A stretch of DNA of 64,000 bases from Curtobacterium sp. MCSS17_008. Its GTDB lineage: Bacteria; Actinomycetota; Actinomycetes; Actinomycetales; Microbacteriaceae. The first letter of the stretch is position 1, and each line of letters begins with the position of its first letter. The stretch covers positions 62,001 through 126,000 of the forward strand of contig NZ_QKSM01000006.1 of NCBI RefSeq assembly GCF_003234185.1. The letters run 5' to 3'. Both the position numbers and the translations under genes were made by a program. Under the pieces are notes generated by a model. That model was given only the letters and a program-made list of their open reading frames with translations, was not told where the DNA came from and ran no database searches. Positions 1-8,040 of the stretch are shown one piece after another.

Positions 1-430
1 TGATCTCGTCGAACGCGTCACGGATCTCCGCGCGGGACATCCCGTGCAGGCCGGCGGTCAGGTAGACGTTGTCGCGGACCGACAGGTCGCCGACGAACCC
101 ACCGGTGATCTCGATGAGCGGTGCGACGCCGGCGTCGACCTGCACGCGGCCCTCGTCCGGCAGCATGACCTGCGCGACGAGCTTCAGGAGGGTCGACTTG
201 CCCTGTCCGTTCCGGCCGACGACGCCGATCGCCTCACCCGGCCGGACGTCGAACGACACGTTCCGCAGTGCCCAGAACTCGTCGGCGCGCTTCCGACGGT
301 TGCTGCCCGCGAACAGGTCCTTGAAGCTCCGGCTGGCGCGACGGTTCCGCTTGAACCGGATGCCGGCGTCGCGGACGGAGATGACGGGTTCGAGCTCGGT
401 CGGACGAGCGGGCCGGTCGGTGGCGGTCAT
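1..430 (-). CDS. Polysaccharide ABC transporter ATP-binding protein, Wzt/TagH type (3' end outside window)
   Basis: ATPase of an ABC exporter for undecaprenyl-linked surface polysaccharide or teichoic acid. Only the first 143 codons are present; the gene runs off the left edge. The Walker A motif GRNGQGKST lies about residues 68-76, preceded by the FWALRNVSFDVRPGE segment typical of Wzt/TagH ATPases (the N-terminal region holds the K-R-x-R-R-A-S-R-S basic stretch seen in the family). Whether a C-terminal carbohydrate-binding domain follows cannot be seen. The ATG shares one base with the stop of the permease upstream (TGATG), so the pair is translationally coupled. The partner permease and the nearby nucleotidyltransferase support a role in cell-surface glycan export. 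Confidence 0.88.
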   Translation of the reverse strand, partial: MTATDRPARPTELEPVISVRDAGIRFKRNRRASRSFKDLFAGSNRRKRADEFWALRNVSFDVRPGEAIGVVGRNGQGKSTLLKLVAQVMLPDEGRVQVDAGVAPLIEITGGFVGDLSVRDNVYLTAGLHGMSRAEIRDAFDEI

Positions 431-1254
431 CACAGCTCCTTCAGGACGCGGTGCTCGCTGCGACGGAACACGACGAGGCCGACCACCAGCACGACTGCGG
501 TCACGACGACCGACACGCCGACCTCGAACCAGTCGAGCTGGCCCGGGAAGAACGCCGAGCGGTAGATCCCGAAGATGCCGCTGAGCGGGTTGAACGCGGC
601 GACGTCGCGGAGGCCGTCGGGGAGTGCCTGCGTGCCGTAGATGATGGGCGATGCGTAGAACAGGAAGCGCAGCACGAGCTTCACGGCGCGCTCGAGGTCA
701 CGGAAGAAGACGACCAGCGGGGCGACGATCAAGCCGAGGCCGTACACCAGCGCACACTGCAGCAGGATGGCCAGCGGGTACAGCGCCAGCTCCCAGTGCA
801 GGCGGGCGCCGGTGGCGATCGCGAACACCGCGAGCACCGGCAGGCTCAGCAGGAACTCGATGCCCTTCGACGCGTTCACCCGTGCGACCCAGATACTGCG
901 CGGGATCGTCGTCGACCGGATGAGCTTGGTCTCCTTGATGAAGGCCCGGGTGGAGTCCGACACCGCTCCCGTGAACCACATCCACGGCAGCAACGCCGAG
1001 AGCAGGAACACGATGTACGGTTCCTCACCCACTGACCCGCGGTGGAAGACCTGGGTGAAGACGAACCAGTAGATGGCCGACATCACCAGCGGGTCGAGGA
1101 TCGACCACAGGTACCCCAGCGCGGACGTGGAGTAGCGGACCCGGAGGTCGCGCACGGTCAGCAACCACAGCGCCTGGCGGTAGCGCCGACCGGCGCTCCT
1201 CGACGGCGCCGGTGCGGTCGTCGCGCGCGCGGTCGGCGCACTCGCTGTGGTCAC
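430..1254 (-). CDS. ABC-2 type polysaccharide export permease (Wzm/TagG-like)
   Basis: Membrane subunit (274 aa) of the polysaccharide exporter whose ATPase follows immediately. About six hydrophobic segments are visible, with the family's features: an amphipathic N-terminus (LLTVRDLRVRYSTSALGYLW), a first membrane segment around residue 55, and the C-terminal NPLSGIFGIYR motif before the last helix. Length matches Wzm/TagG proteins (about 260-290 aa). The start is a GTG with a good ribosome binding site, GGAGGGAAACC, just upstream. The gene overlaps the ATPase by one base and sits 44 bp after the nucleotidyltransferase, so all three may be cotranscribed. The substrate is not deducible. Confidence 0.9.
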   Translation of the reverse strand: MTTASAPTARATTAPAPSRSAGRRYRQALWLLTVRDLRVRYSTSALGYLWSILDPLVMSAIYWFVFTQVFHRGSVGEEPYIVFLLSALLPWMWFTGAVSDSTRAFIKETKLIRSTTIPRSIWVARVNASKGIEFLLSLPVLAVFAIATGARLHWELALYPLAILLQCALVYGLGLIVAPLVVFFRDLERAVKLVLRFLFYASPIIYGTQALPDGLRDVAAFNPLSGIFGIYRSAFFPGQLDWFEVGVSVVVTAVVLVVGLVVFRRSEHRVLKEL

Positions 1255-1298
1255 GGTTTCCCTCCGGGCGGAACCGCCGAGGGGGTCCTGACGGGGGT

Positions 1299-1994
1299 TC
1301 AGGCGAACAGGTCGTTCGCGCGCTCGAGGTCCTCGGCGAAGTCGATCTCGACCGCGTACAGGTCGGAGATGTCGATCGGCGACCAGCGTAGCCCGTCCTC
1401 GGCGATGGCAGCCTCGATGCCGCCCTCGAAGTACTCCTGGTCGTCCACACGACCGAGCTGGCGGATGAGGGCCTGCTTGTCGGACGACGAGACGTAGTTG
1501 ATGCCGACCGCTTCGCCGAGGCCGCCAACGACCCGCTTCGACAGCTCCTTGATGCAGCCCGCGGCGTCGACCGTGTACTTGACCTCCTCGTCGGAGACCT
1601 TCTCGGTGTTGACGCTGACGAACGAACGGTCCTGGTCCATCATGTCCGCGGCACGCACGAGGGCGCGCGGGTCGAAGACCACGTCACCGTTCATCCAGAG
1701 CACGCCGCTCTTGCCGGTGGCCTTGAGGGCGCGCAGCAGGCTCTTCGAGGTGTTCGTGGAGTCGTAGGACTCGTTGTAGACGAAGTTCGCCTCGGGGAAC
1801 GCCTCGACGATGTACTCCGACTTGTAGCCGACGACGATCGTCACCCGGGCGCTCGAACCGAAGGCGGCGCGGATGTTGTCGAACTGCTGCTGCATGATGG
1901 TGCGGCCGTCGCTGAGTTCGGTCAGCGGCTTCGGCAGGCTGCGGCCGAGCCGGCTGCCCATCCCCGCTGCGAGGATGACGATCTGCGTGGTCAT
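1299..1994 (-). CDS. NTP transferase family protein (sugar/alcohol-phosphate nucleotidyltransferase)
   Basis: A 231-aa nucleotidyltransferase with the N-terminal signature VILAAGMGSRLG (residues about 5-16) and a following LPKPLTEL, the nucleotide-binding loop and catalytic Lys of the NTP_transferase family. Asp in MNGDVVF (around residue 100) would bind metal and nucleotide. Size and sequence resemble cytidylyltransferases such as LicC or choline/glycerol-phosphate nucleotidyltransferases as well as sugar-nucleotide pyrophosphorylases; the exact substrate is undetermined. The ATG at 1994 was chosen because it begins the domain and is preceded by AGAAGGGACC; upstream in-frame codons are low complexity. 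It precedes the polysaccharide exporter, so it probably makes an activated precursor for that glycan or polyol-phosphate polymer. Confidence 0.8.
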   Translation of the reverse strand: MTTQIVILAAGMGSRLGRSLPKPLTELSDGRTIMQQQFDNIRAAFGSSARVTIVVGYKSEYIVEAFPEANFVYNESYDSTNTSKSLLRALKATGKSGVLWMNGDVVFDPRALVRAADMMDQDRSFVSVNTEKVSDEEVKYTVDAAGCIKELSKRVVGGLGEAVGINYVSSSDKQALIRQLGRVDDQEYFEGGIEAAIAEDGLRWSPIDISDLYAVEIDFAEDLERANDLFA

Positions 1995-2294
1995 GCTGGT
2001 CCCTTCTGGTGTCCGCCCGCGCGCCGCGTGGGGCACGGGCGGGCCTGGTCGAGTCTGCTCGCGGAGGGTCCGAGTTCGCCGAGAGCCCGCGCATCCTGCA
2101 CTGTCGAGTGGGGGACGAGCGGCCACGGGACGCCCGTCCGAGCAGGTTTCCAAGTGGTGAACACTCCGTCGTGCCCTGGTGAATGATACGGAACGAGCGC
2201 GCACCGGGGTACGGGTCTGCGCGCTTCGTACTCAATTCGTGACACTGCCGACGGCCCGTCCCGGACCCCTCGACCACGTTGGTACGGTGGGGCG
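1995..2294. other. 300-bp divergent intergenic region
   Basis: No gene is visible between the divergent nucleotidyltransferase and ABC ATPase. The plus-strand side ends in a leaderless-type -10 box (2283-2288). For the minus strand a TATCAT box (plus 2183-2188) lies in a slightly AT-richer patch, but it would imply a leader of about 180 nt, so this is weak. Confidence 0.4.
2283..2288 (+). promoter_or_regulatory. -10 box, leaderless promoter of ABC ATPase gene
   Basis: TACGGT lies 6 nt upstream of the GTG at 2295, the spacing at which transcription would begin on the start codon. This supports the GTG at 2295 as the true start despite the low-complexity N-terminus it adds. No clear -35 is visible. 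Confidence 0.5.
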
Positions 2295-3590
2295 GTGGCT
2301 GCAGCTGATGACGACGACGTGTACGCGACGTCCGACGCCGCCTGGCTGACCGAGGCGGAGGACCCGTCCGGGGACGAGGCCGACGACGACCAGGGGGACG
2401 GGGATGCGCGGGACGCCTCCGATGACGACGACATGAGCGACGACGCGACGGCGACGGTGGTCGACCAGCCCGCCGAGGAGCGCCCGGCCGGTGCCGAGCA
2501 GCGTACGGGCGGCGATCGACCGGGAGCGGCACCGGGGGGCACCGCGGCGACGAGCACCGGTCGGATGCCGCGCAAGGGCAAGGGCAAGGGCAGGGGCCGT
2601 GCCTCGCGCCCGACCGGACCCGGCGTCGCAGCGGCCAACGGTGCCGCCGCGTCCTCGTCGAGCGGACCGGCAGCGTCGCCCGACGGACCCGCCCCGTCGT
2701 CGACGTCCGACAGCGACACCCAGGTGGCGGGGGGTCGTGAGGACGCGTCGACCACCCCGAAGAAGAAGCGCAGCCCGAAGCGGCAGCCCACCGCGACGGC
2801 CGCGGCCGCGCAGCCCGCTCAGCCGCAGCAACCGGTCGTGCTCCGGGCCAGCGGGCTCGTGAAGCGCTACGGCCAGACCCTCGCTGCGGACGAGGTCGAC
2901 CTCGAGATCCGCCAGGGCTCCATCTTCGGCGTCGTCGGGCCGAACGGAGCCGGCAAGACGACGACCCTGTCGATGGTCACCGGCCTGCTCCGTCCCGACG
3001 CGGGCACCGTCACGGTGCTCGACCACGACGTCTGGTCCAACCCGGCCGCCGCCAAGCGCGCGCTCGGCGTCCTGCCCGACCGGCTGCGGTTGTTCGACCG
3101 GCTCACCGGCGGCCAGCTCCTGCACTACTCGGCCACCCTCCGCGGACTCGACGGCGCGACCGCACGGAAGCGCAGCGCCGACCTGGCCGAGGCGTTCGGA
3201 CTCGGCGAGGCCCTCGGGCGCCAGGTCGCCGACTACTCGGTGGGCATGGCCAAGAAGATCGCGCTCGCCGCGACGCTCATCCACTCGCCCCGCGTGCTCG
3301 TGCTCGACGAGCCCTTCGAGTCGGTCGACCCGGTGAGCGCTGCGACGATCACCGAGATCCTCCGGCGGTACACGCGCGGTGGTGGCACGGTGGTGCTCTC
3401 CAGCCACTCCATGGAGCTCGTGCAGCGCACCTGCGACTCGGTCGCGATCATCGTCGGCGGCAGGGTCCTCGCCTCCGGGACCATGGCCCAGGTCCGCGGG
3501 CGCAAGAGCCTCGAGGACAAGTTCGTCGAACTCGCGGGCGGCCGCGTCGTGGCAGAGAGCATGGAATGGTTGCACAGCTTCTCCGACTGA
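2295..3590 (+). CDS. ABC exporter ATP-binding protein with long low-complexity N-terminal extension
   Basis: A 431-aa protein in two parts. Residues 1 to about 180 are low complexity: first very acidic (runs of D and E), then basic (KGKGKGRGRA) and Ser/Ala/Pro-rich. From about residue 183 there is a standard ABC ATPase: Walker A GPNGAGKTTT, a degenerate signature YSVGMAKK, Walker B VLVLDEPFESVDP, and switch His in SSHSMEL. Most related ATPases begin near the ABC domain, so the extension is unusual; the -10 box 6 nt before the GTG supports this start. It overlaps the following permease by 25 bp, forming an exporter pair whose substrate is unknown. Confidence 0.85.
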   Translation: MAAADDDDVYATSDAAWLTEAEDPSGDEADDDQGDGDARDASDDDDMSDDATATVVDQPAEERPAGAEQRTGGDRPGAAPGGTAATSTGRMPRKGKGKGRGRASRPTGPGVAAANGAAASSSSGPAASPDGPAPSSTSDSDTQVAGGREDASTTPKKKRSPKRQPTATAAAAQPAQPQQPVVLRASGLVKRYGQTLAADEVDLEIRQGSIFGVVGPNGAGKTTTLSMVTGLLRPDAGTVTVLDHDVWSNPAAAKRALGVLPDRLRLFDRLTGGQLLHYSATLRGLDGATARKRSADLAEAFGLGEALGRQVADYSVGMAKKIALAATLIHSPRVLVLDEPFESVDPVSAATITEILRRYTRGGGTVVLSSHSMELVQRTCDSVAIIVGGRVLASGTMAQVRGRKSLEDKFVELAGGRVVAESMEWLHSFSD

Positions 3591-5137
3591 GGGTCGACCT
3601 GCTCGCGGGCGAGGTCCGCGGGGGAGCCCGGCGGTCGGTGCTCGTCGTGCTCGGGAGCCTGCTCGGGCTGGTCGCCGCGGTGTTCGTCGCAGGGGAGCTG
3701 CTCGCCCTGCGGGCGACCCCGACCGAGGTCGCCCGCTCGATCGCGGTGCCGGTCGGCACCTTCGTCACCCTGGCGTTCACCCTGGTGCCGCTCGTCGTCG
3801 GTCGGAACGACCAGTTCGACCCGCGCCGCTTCGCGGTGTTCGGCATCGACCGTCGTCGGCTGGCGGTCGGACTGGGGGTCGCCGGACTCGTCGGCGTCCC
3901 GGTGCTCGCGGTCGCGGTCGTCGCCGTCGGCCAGGTCGGCACGTGGTCACGGAGCGGTGGCACCGCCGTCCTCGCCCTCGTCGCCGCACTGCTCGGTGTG
4001 GCGACCTGCGCCCTGTTCGTGCGCGTCGGCTCGGCGGTCGGAGCCACCTTCGTCGGGTCGCACCGATCGCGGGACGCCGGCTGGCTCGCCGGCCTGGTGA
4101 TCGTCGTGCTCGGACTGCCCGTCGCGTCGCTCCTGCTCCGCTCCGACTGGCTCGACCCCGCGAGCGCCGAGCTGCAGCGGGTGGCCGACGTGGCCGGTTG
4201 GACGCCGTGGGGCGCGGCGTGGGCCGTGCCGGCGGACGTCGCCAGCGGCCGCGTCACCGAGGGGCTGCTCAAGCTCCTCGTCGCGGTCGTCGTCGTCGCC
4301 CTGCTCGCGTGGGCGTGGTGGGCGCTCGTCGGCCGCGCCCTCGAAGCCGTCGACGGCCGCGCGACGACCCGCCGCTACCGCGGTCTCGGCTGGTTCGACC
4401 GACTCGGGTCGAACCCCGTCGGCGCCGTGGCGGCGCGCGCCCTGACCTACTGGGCGCGCGACCCGCGGTACCGGATGTCCTACCTGGTCATCGTCTTCGT
4501 GCCGATCGTCGTGCTGCCGCTCGGCGTCGCCGGCGTTCCGTGGCAGTGGACGGCGCTCGTGCCGCTGCCGCTCATGGCGCTCATCGCCGGGTTCCTGCCG
4601 CACAACGACGTCTCCTACGACAACACCGCCGTCTGGCTGCACGTGGCGTCCGGTGCGCCGGGCTGGAGCGACCGTCTCGGCCGGCTCGTGCCGGTGCTCG
4701 TCGTCGGGCTGCCGCTCGTCGTCGCCGGCGCGGCGGTGTCCGCGTCCCTGTTCGGTGACTGGACGGCGTTCCCGGTGCTGACCGGTGTCGCGGTGGGGGC
4801 GCTCCTCGCCGGCCTCGGCCTGTCGAGCGTCGTGTCGGTCCTCCTGCCGTACCCGACGGTGCGCCCGGGCGACCACCCGTTTCAGCAGCCGCAGGCCGCG
4901 GGCAGCACGGCCGCGGTGGCGCAGACCACCATGGTCGTCGGCATCCTCGTGTCACTCGTGCCCGCGGTCTGGCTCGCGGTGCTCACCGCGCTCGATGGGC
5001 CCGAACCGTGGGCGACGGCGACGCTGGTCGTGGGTGTCGCCGTCGGCCTGGTCGTGCTCGTCGTCGGCATCGTCGTCGGGGGTCGGCTGTTCGACCGCCA
5101 CGGCCCCGACCTGCTCGCCGCCGCGCAGCGGAACTGA
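3566..5137 (+). CDS. ABC exporter membrane protein (multi-TM, unknown substrate)
   Basis: A 523-aa integral membrane protein with about 11-12 hydrophobic segments across its length, separated by short Arg-rich loops. It overlaps the upstream ABC ATPase gene by 25 bp, so the two are coupled and probably form one transporter. No substrate-binding gene is nearby, which together with the ATPase type points to an exporter. Resemblance is to the large actinobacterial ABC-2-like permeases that carry no informative domain name. The start is the GTG/ATG-like Met at 3566, inside the upstream gene; a slightly later start cannot be excluded. Confidence 0.75.
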   Translation: MVAQLLRLRVDLLAGEVRGGARRSVLVVLGSLLGLVAAVFVAGELLALRATPTEVARSIAVPVGTFVTLAFTLVPLVVGRNDQFDPRRFAVFGIDRRRLAVGLGVAGLVGVPVLAVAVVAVGQVGTWSRSGGTAVLALVAALLGVATCALFVRVGSAVGATFVGSHRSRDAGWLAGLVIVVLGLPVASLLLRSDWLDPASAELQRVADVAGWTPWGAAWAVPADVASGRVTEGLLKLLVAVVVVALLAWAWWALVGRALEAVDGRATTRRYRGLGWFDRLGSNPVGAVAARALTYWARDPRYRMSYLVIVFVPIVVLPLGVAGVPWQWTALVPLPLMALIAGFLPHNDVSYDNTAVWLHVASGAPGWSDRLGRLVPVLVVGLPLVVAGAAVSASLFGDWTAFPVLTGVAVGALLAGLGLSSVVSVLLPYPTVRPGDHPFQQPQAAGSTAAVAQTTMVVGILVSLVPAVWLAVLTALDGPEPWATATLVVGVAVGLVVLVVGIVVGGRLFDRHGPDLLAAAQRN

Positions 5138-5192
5138 GCGCGGCGCGGCCGGGAGGCGCGGCGCGGGTCACCGGGACCGCCCCGGTCCGCGA

Positions 5193-5207
5193 CCGTCCGT
5201 CGGACGG
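5193..5207. repeat. Short perfect palindrome after the ABC exporter
   Basis: CCGTCCG-T-CGGACGG, followed directly by GGAGGCGCGG, the motif shared by the terminator hairpins at 41327 and 49538. It lies 56 bp after the permease stop and may be a remnant or weak terminator. Confidence 0.35.
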
Positions 5208-5269
5208 GAGGCGCGGGGCGGGCGTGCACCGTCCCTCCAGGCCGTCGCGCGGCGTCAGCCGCACCGTCG

Positions 5270-5275
5270 TACCCT
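5270..5275 (+). promoter_or_regulatory. -10 box, leaderless promoter of DUF3039 gene
   Basis: TACCCT is followed by 6 nt and the ATG at 5282, giving a transcript that would start on the start codon. Confidence 0.55.
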
Positions 5276-5281
5276 GGTGTC

Positions 5282-5542
5282 ATGAGCATGACGGAACCCG
5301 GTGGCGGCCTCGACGTGATGGACCGCGAGCTCGAGAAGCTCCTCGAGGAAGAGGCGATCGAGCCCGGTGATCACGAGCGCTTCTCGCACTACGTGAAGAA
5401 GGACAAGATCCTGCAGTCCGCGCTGTCGGGCAAGCCGGTGAAGGCCCTGTGCGGGAAGAAGTGGGTGCCCGGGCGCGACCCCGAGAAGTTCCCGGTGTGC
5501 CCGGACTGCAAGGCCATCTACGAGAAGATGAAGGCGGAGTAG
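5282..5542 (+). CDS. DUF3039 domain protein
   Basis: A small 86-aa soluble protein of the actinobacterial DUF3039 family. It has an acidic N-terminal half, then HYVKKDKI and a putative metal-binding site made from ALCGKKWVPGRDPEKFPVCPDCK: one Cys followed by a CPDC pair about 18 residues later, suggesting a small zinc ribbon. Function is unknown. It is a single-gene unit with its own -10 box, and its stop lies 7 bp from the convergent stop of the nicotinate phosphoribosyltransferase gene, so the two transcripts meet tail to tail. A second ATG at 5288 is also possible, but the promoter spacing favours 5282. Confidence 0.85.
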   Translation: MSMTEPGGGLDVMDRELEKLLEEEAIEPGDHERFSHYVKKDKILQSALSGKPVKALCGKKWVPGRDPEKFPVCPDCKAIYEKMKAE

Positions 5543-5549
5543 CCCCGGT

Positions 5550-6839
5550 CTAGATGACCAGGGTCGGGATCGCCGGGTCGCCACGGCCGATGCGTGACGC
5601 GTCGACCGGCAGCTCGGCCTTGGCCCGCTTGTGGTGTGCCCGCGCGGCTTCGACCCCGGTGACGCCGAGGAAGGCCGGGTCGACCTCGCCGTGCTCGACC
5701 ACGGGCACGAGGAGCGGACGCTCGTCGGGGCCGACACGTCCCGAGGTCAGGACGACCTCGGCGGTGGCGATGCCGTTGCGGAGGCGACGACCGGCCTCCT
5801 TCCGTCCGCCCGTCGAGGCCTTGTCCGCCGACTTCTTCGCGACCGGCACCCACTCGTCCCCGGCGGGCGTCTGGTGCGCGACGAGCTTGAAGACCATGCC
5901 CGCGGCCGGGTGCCCGGAGCCCGAGACGACGCTCGTGCCGACGCCGTACGAGTCCACCGGGGCGGCGCGCAGGGCGGCGATCGTGTACTCGTCGAGGTCG
6001 TTCGTGACCGTGATCTTCGTCGCCGGGGCTCCGAGCCGGTCGAGCTGGGCGCGCACCGCAGCGACGACGCTCGGCAGGTCGCCGCTGTCGATGCGCACGG
6101 CGCCGAGGCGGCCGTTCGTCAGCCTGACGGCCGTCTCGACGGCGGCCTCGATGTCGTACGTGTCGACGAGCAGCGTCGTCCCGTCGCCGAGGGCCTCGAG
6201 CTGGGAGCGGAACGCCGCCTCCTCCGAGTCGTGCAGCAGCGTGAAGGCGTGCGCCGCGGTGCCCATGGTCGGGATGCCCCACGTGCGGCCGGCCTCGAGG
6301 TTGCTCGTGGCGCCGAACCCGGCGATGTAGGCGGCGCGGGCGGCGGCGACGGCGTTCCACTCGCCCGTGCGGCGGGACCCCATCTCGGCGAGGGGGCGGC
6401 CGTCGGCGGCGGAGACCATGCGGGCGGCGGCGCCTGCGATGGCCGAGTCGGCGTTGAAGATGCTCAGCGCCAGGGTCTCGAGCACGACCGACTCGGCGAA
6501 GGTGCCCTCGACCTGCAGCACGGGGGAGTTCGGGAAGAAGACCTCGCCCTCGCGGTAGGCGCGGACGTCGCCGGTGAACCGGTAGTCGGCGAGCCAGCGG
6601 GCGGTGCCCTCGTCGATGACGTTGCGGTCGCGGAGGAACGCGATCTCCTCGTCGCCGAACCGGAACTCGGTCAGGGCCGTGAGGAAGCGCCCGAGACCGG
6701 CGGCCACCCCGTACCGGCGGCCGTCCGGCAGGCGGCGGGCGAACACCTCGAACACGCAGCGTCGATCGGCGGTGCCGTCCTTGAGGGCGGCGTCCACCAT
6801 GGTGAGTTCGTACTGGTCCGTGAGGAGCGCGCTGGTCAC
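5550..6839 (-). CDS. pncB: Nicotinate phosphoribosyltransferase
   Basis: Converts nicotinate, PRPP and ATP to nicotinate mononucleotide, the salvage entry to NAD. The 429-aa protein starts with LLTDQYELTMVDAAL, diagnostic of the family. It also has FEVFARRLP, the GSRRTGEWNAVAAARAAYI segment, the phosphoribosylation-site His region TMGTAAHAF, and the C-terminal AVRIDSGDL and GVGTSVVSG phosphate-binding stretches. The GTG at 6839 was chosen because it immediately precedes the conserved N-terminus and lies 7 nt from a TACAGT -10 box; the reading frame stays open for about 900 bp further upstream only because of GC bias. It is convergent with the DUF3039 gene and divergent from murI. Confidence 0.95.
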   Translation of the reverse strand: MTSALLTDQYELTMVDAALKDGTADRRCVFEVFARRLPDGRRYGVAAGLGRFLTALTEFRFGDEEIAFLRDRNVIDEGTARWLADYRFTGDVRAYREGEVFFPNSPVLQVEGTFAESVVLETLALSIFNADSAIAGAAARMVSAADGRPLAEMGSRRTGEWNAVAAARAAYIAGFGATSNLEAGRTWGIPTMGTAAHAFTLLHDSEEAAFRSQLEALGDGTTLLVDTYDIEAAVETAVRLTNGRLGAVRIDSGDLPSVVAAVRAQLDRLGAPATKITVTNDLDEYTIAALRAAPVDSYGVGTSVVSGSGHPAAGMVFKLVAHQTPAGDEWVPVAKKSADKASTGGRKEAGRRLRNGIATAEVVLTSGRVGPDERPLLVPVVEHGEVDPAFLGVTGVEAARAHHKRAKAELPVDASRIGRGDPAIPTLVI

Positions 6840-6846
6840 CTCACCG

Positions 6847-6852
6847 ACTGTA
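6847..6852 (-). promoter_or_regulatory. -10 box, leaderless promoter of pncB
   Basis: On the minus strand TACAGT is followed by 7 nt and the GTG start at 6839. It supports that start choice. Confidence 0.5.
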
Positions 6853-6997
6853 GTGACGCGCTGGTGGGGAGGCGCGGATCCCGGGAGGCGCGGACCCCGG
6901 AAGGCGCGCCTCCCGGAAGGTGCGGACCCCGGAGGCGGGGCGGCGCCGGTCGTGCGGGTGGGGAGTGCGCGCGGGGAGGTGCGCGGGGCTGAGTCGA

Positions 6998-7139
6998 GCC
7001 TCCCGGTCTGCGAGCGGGCGGAACCGGCTGCCTGCGCGGCGTGGTCCTGACGGGTTCCACCCGCTCGCGCCTCCCGGTCGGCGAGCGGGCGGAACCGGCT
7101 ACCTGCGCGGTGTGGTCCGGACGGGTTCCACCCGCTCGC
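6998..7139. repeat. Tandem pair of 71-bp palindromic units upstream of murI
   Basis: Two adjacent 71-bp copies (6998-7068 and 7069-7139) differ at only about four positions. Each has a 12-bp lead GCCTCCCGGTC(T/G) and a 59-bp inverted repeat: left arm GCGAGCGGGCGGAACC, right arm GGTTCCACCCGCTCGC. The single imperfection is a C-A pair on the plus strand, which is G-T on the minus strand. Same family as the elements at 24675, 38114, 40181, 51223 and 59033-59569. Confidence 0.85.
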
Positions 7140-7164
7140 GGTGGGGGACCGGGGTGCGGCTCGG

Positions 7165-7170
7165 TACGCT
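7165..7170 (+). promoter_or_regulatory. -10 box, leaderless promoter of murI-rph-rdgB
   Basis: TACGCT is followed by 6 nt and the GTG at 7177. It places the start of the operon transcript on the murI start codon. Confidence 0.55.
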
Positions 7171-7176
7171 TGTCGG

Positions 7177-8040
7177 GTGACGGATGCACCGATCGGAGTC
7201 TTCGACAGCGGGGTCGGTGGGCTCACGGTGGCGCGGGCGATCATCGACCAGCTCCCGCGCGAGAGCATCCGGTACGTCGGGGACACCGTGCACTCGCCGT
7301 ACGGACCCAAGCCCATCGCGGACGTCCGGCGGTACGCGCTCGAGGTGATGGACGACCTGGTCGACCAGGGCGTCAAGGCGCTCGTGATCGCGTGCAACAC
7401 CGCGTCCTCCGCCGTGCTGCGTGACGCACGGGAACGGTACGAGCAGGCGTACGGCATCCCCGTCGTCGAAGTGATCCAGCCCGCCGCCCGCGCCGCCGTG
7501 AAGCAGACGCGGACCGGCCGGATCGGTGTGATCGGGACGGTGGGGACGATCGCCTCCCGGGCGTACGAGGACGCGTTCGCCGTGGCAGCGGACGTCACCC
7601 TGACGCTCGCGGCGTGTCCGCGGTTCGTCGAGTTCGTCGAGGCCGGGGACACCTCGTCGCCGGCGCTCCGCGAGGTCGCCGCGCAGTACCTCGCACCGAT
7701 CCGCGACGCCGACGTCGACACGCTCGTGCTCGGCTGCACGCACTACCCGTTGATGTCCGCCGCGATCCAGTACGTGATGGGCCCGGACGTCACCCTGGTG
7801 TCGAGTGCGGAGGAGACCGCGAACGACGTGTACCGGCGACTCGTCGAGCACGGGCTCGAACGCACCACCCCGGAACCACCGACCTACGCCTTCCAGGCGA
7901 CGGGCGACGACGAGAACGGCTTCATCCGGCTCGCGCGACGCTTCCTCGGCCCCGAGGTCGCGAGCGTCGGACACCTCCAGACCGCCAGCATCCCGTTGCC
8001 GGACAGCATCACGCTGCCCCGGACCGAAAGGACCCCATGA
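7177..8040 (+). CDS. murI: Glutamate racemase
   Basis: Interconverts L- and D-glutamate to supply D-Glu for peptidoglycan. The 287-aa protein has the N-terminal [16 protein letters not shown] and SPYGPK motifs, the first catalytic Cys in [10 protein letters not shown] (around residue 73), and the second in LGCTHYPLM (around residue 185), with Asp and His of the family in place. The GTG at 7177 was chosen because the domain begins at once and a TACGCT -10 box lies 6 nt upstream. It is the first gene of a three-gene operon; its stop overlaps the rph start by 4 bp (ATGA), an arrangement (murI-rph-rdgB) common in actinobacteria. Confidence 0.97.
   Translation: MTDAPIGVFDSGVGGLTVARAIIDQLPRESIRYVGDTVHSPYGPKPIADVRRYALEVMDDLVDQGVKALVIACNTASSAVLRDARERYEQAYGIPVVEVIQPAARAAVKQTRTGRIGVIGTVGTIASRAYEDAFAVAADVTLTLAACPRFVEFVEAGDTSSPALREVAAQYLAPIRDADVDTLVLGCTHYPLMSAAIQYVMGPDVTLVSSAEETANDVYRRLVEHGLERTTPEPPTYAFQATGDDENGFIRLARRFLGPEVASVGHLQTASIPLPDSITLPRTERTP

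Larger units (their letters stand above)
6840..7176. other. 337-bp divergent intergenic region with GGAGGCGCGG and palindromic repeats
   Basis: No gene is seen. It contains the -10 boxes of pncB (minus) and murI (plus). In 6869-6940 there are several imperfect copies of GGAGGCGCGGA(T/C)CCC and an inverted segment at 6897-6916, followed by a tandem pair of 71-bp units at 6998-7139. Confidence 0.7.

Noticed and set aside
2232..3575. 447-aa antisense open frame over the ABC ATPase
   Set aside because: Composition is Arg/Gly/Val-rich without domain motifs; it is a GC-bias mirror of the real gene, which has Walker motifs.
6860..6997. Small gene or regulatory RNA in the GGAGGCGCGG-rich part of the pncB-murI gap
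   Set aside because: Repeats of GGAGGCGCGGACCCC make open frames in several directions but no start with a binding site or stable isolated RNA structure could be supported.
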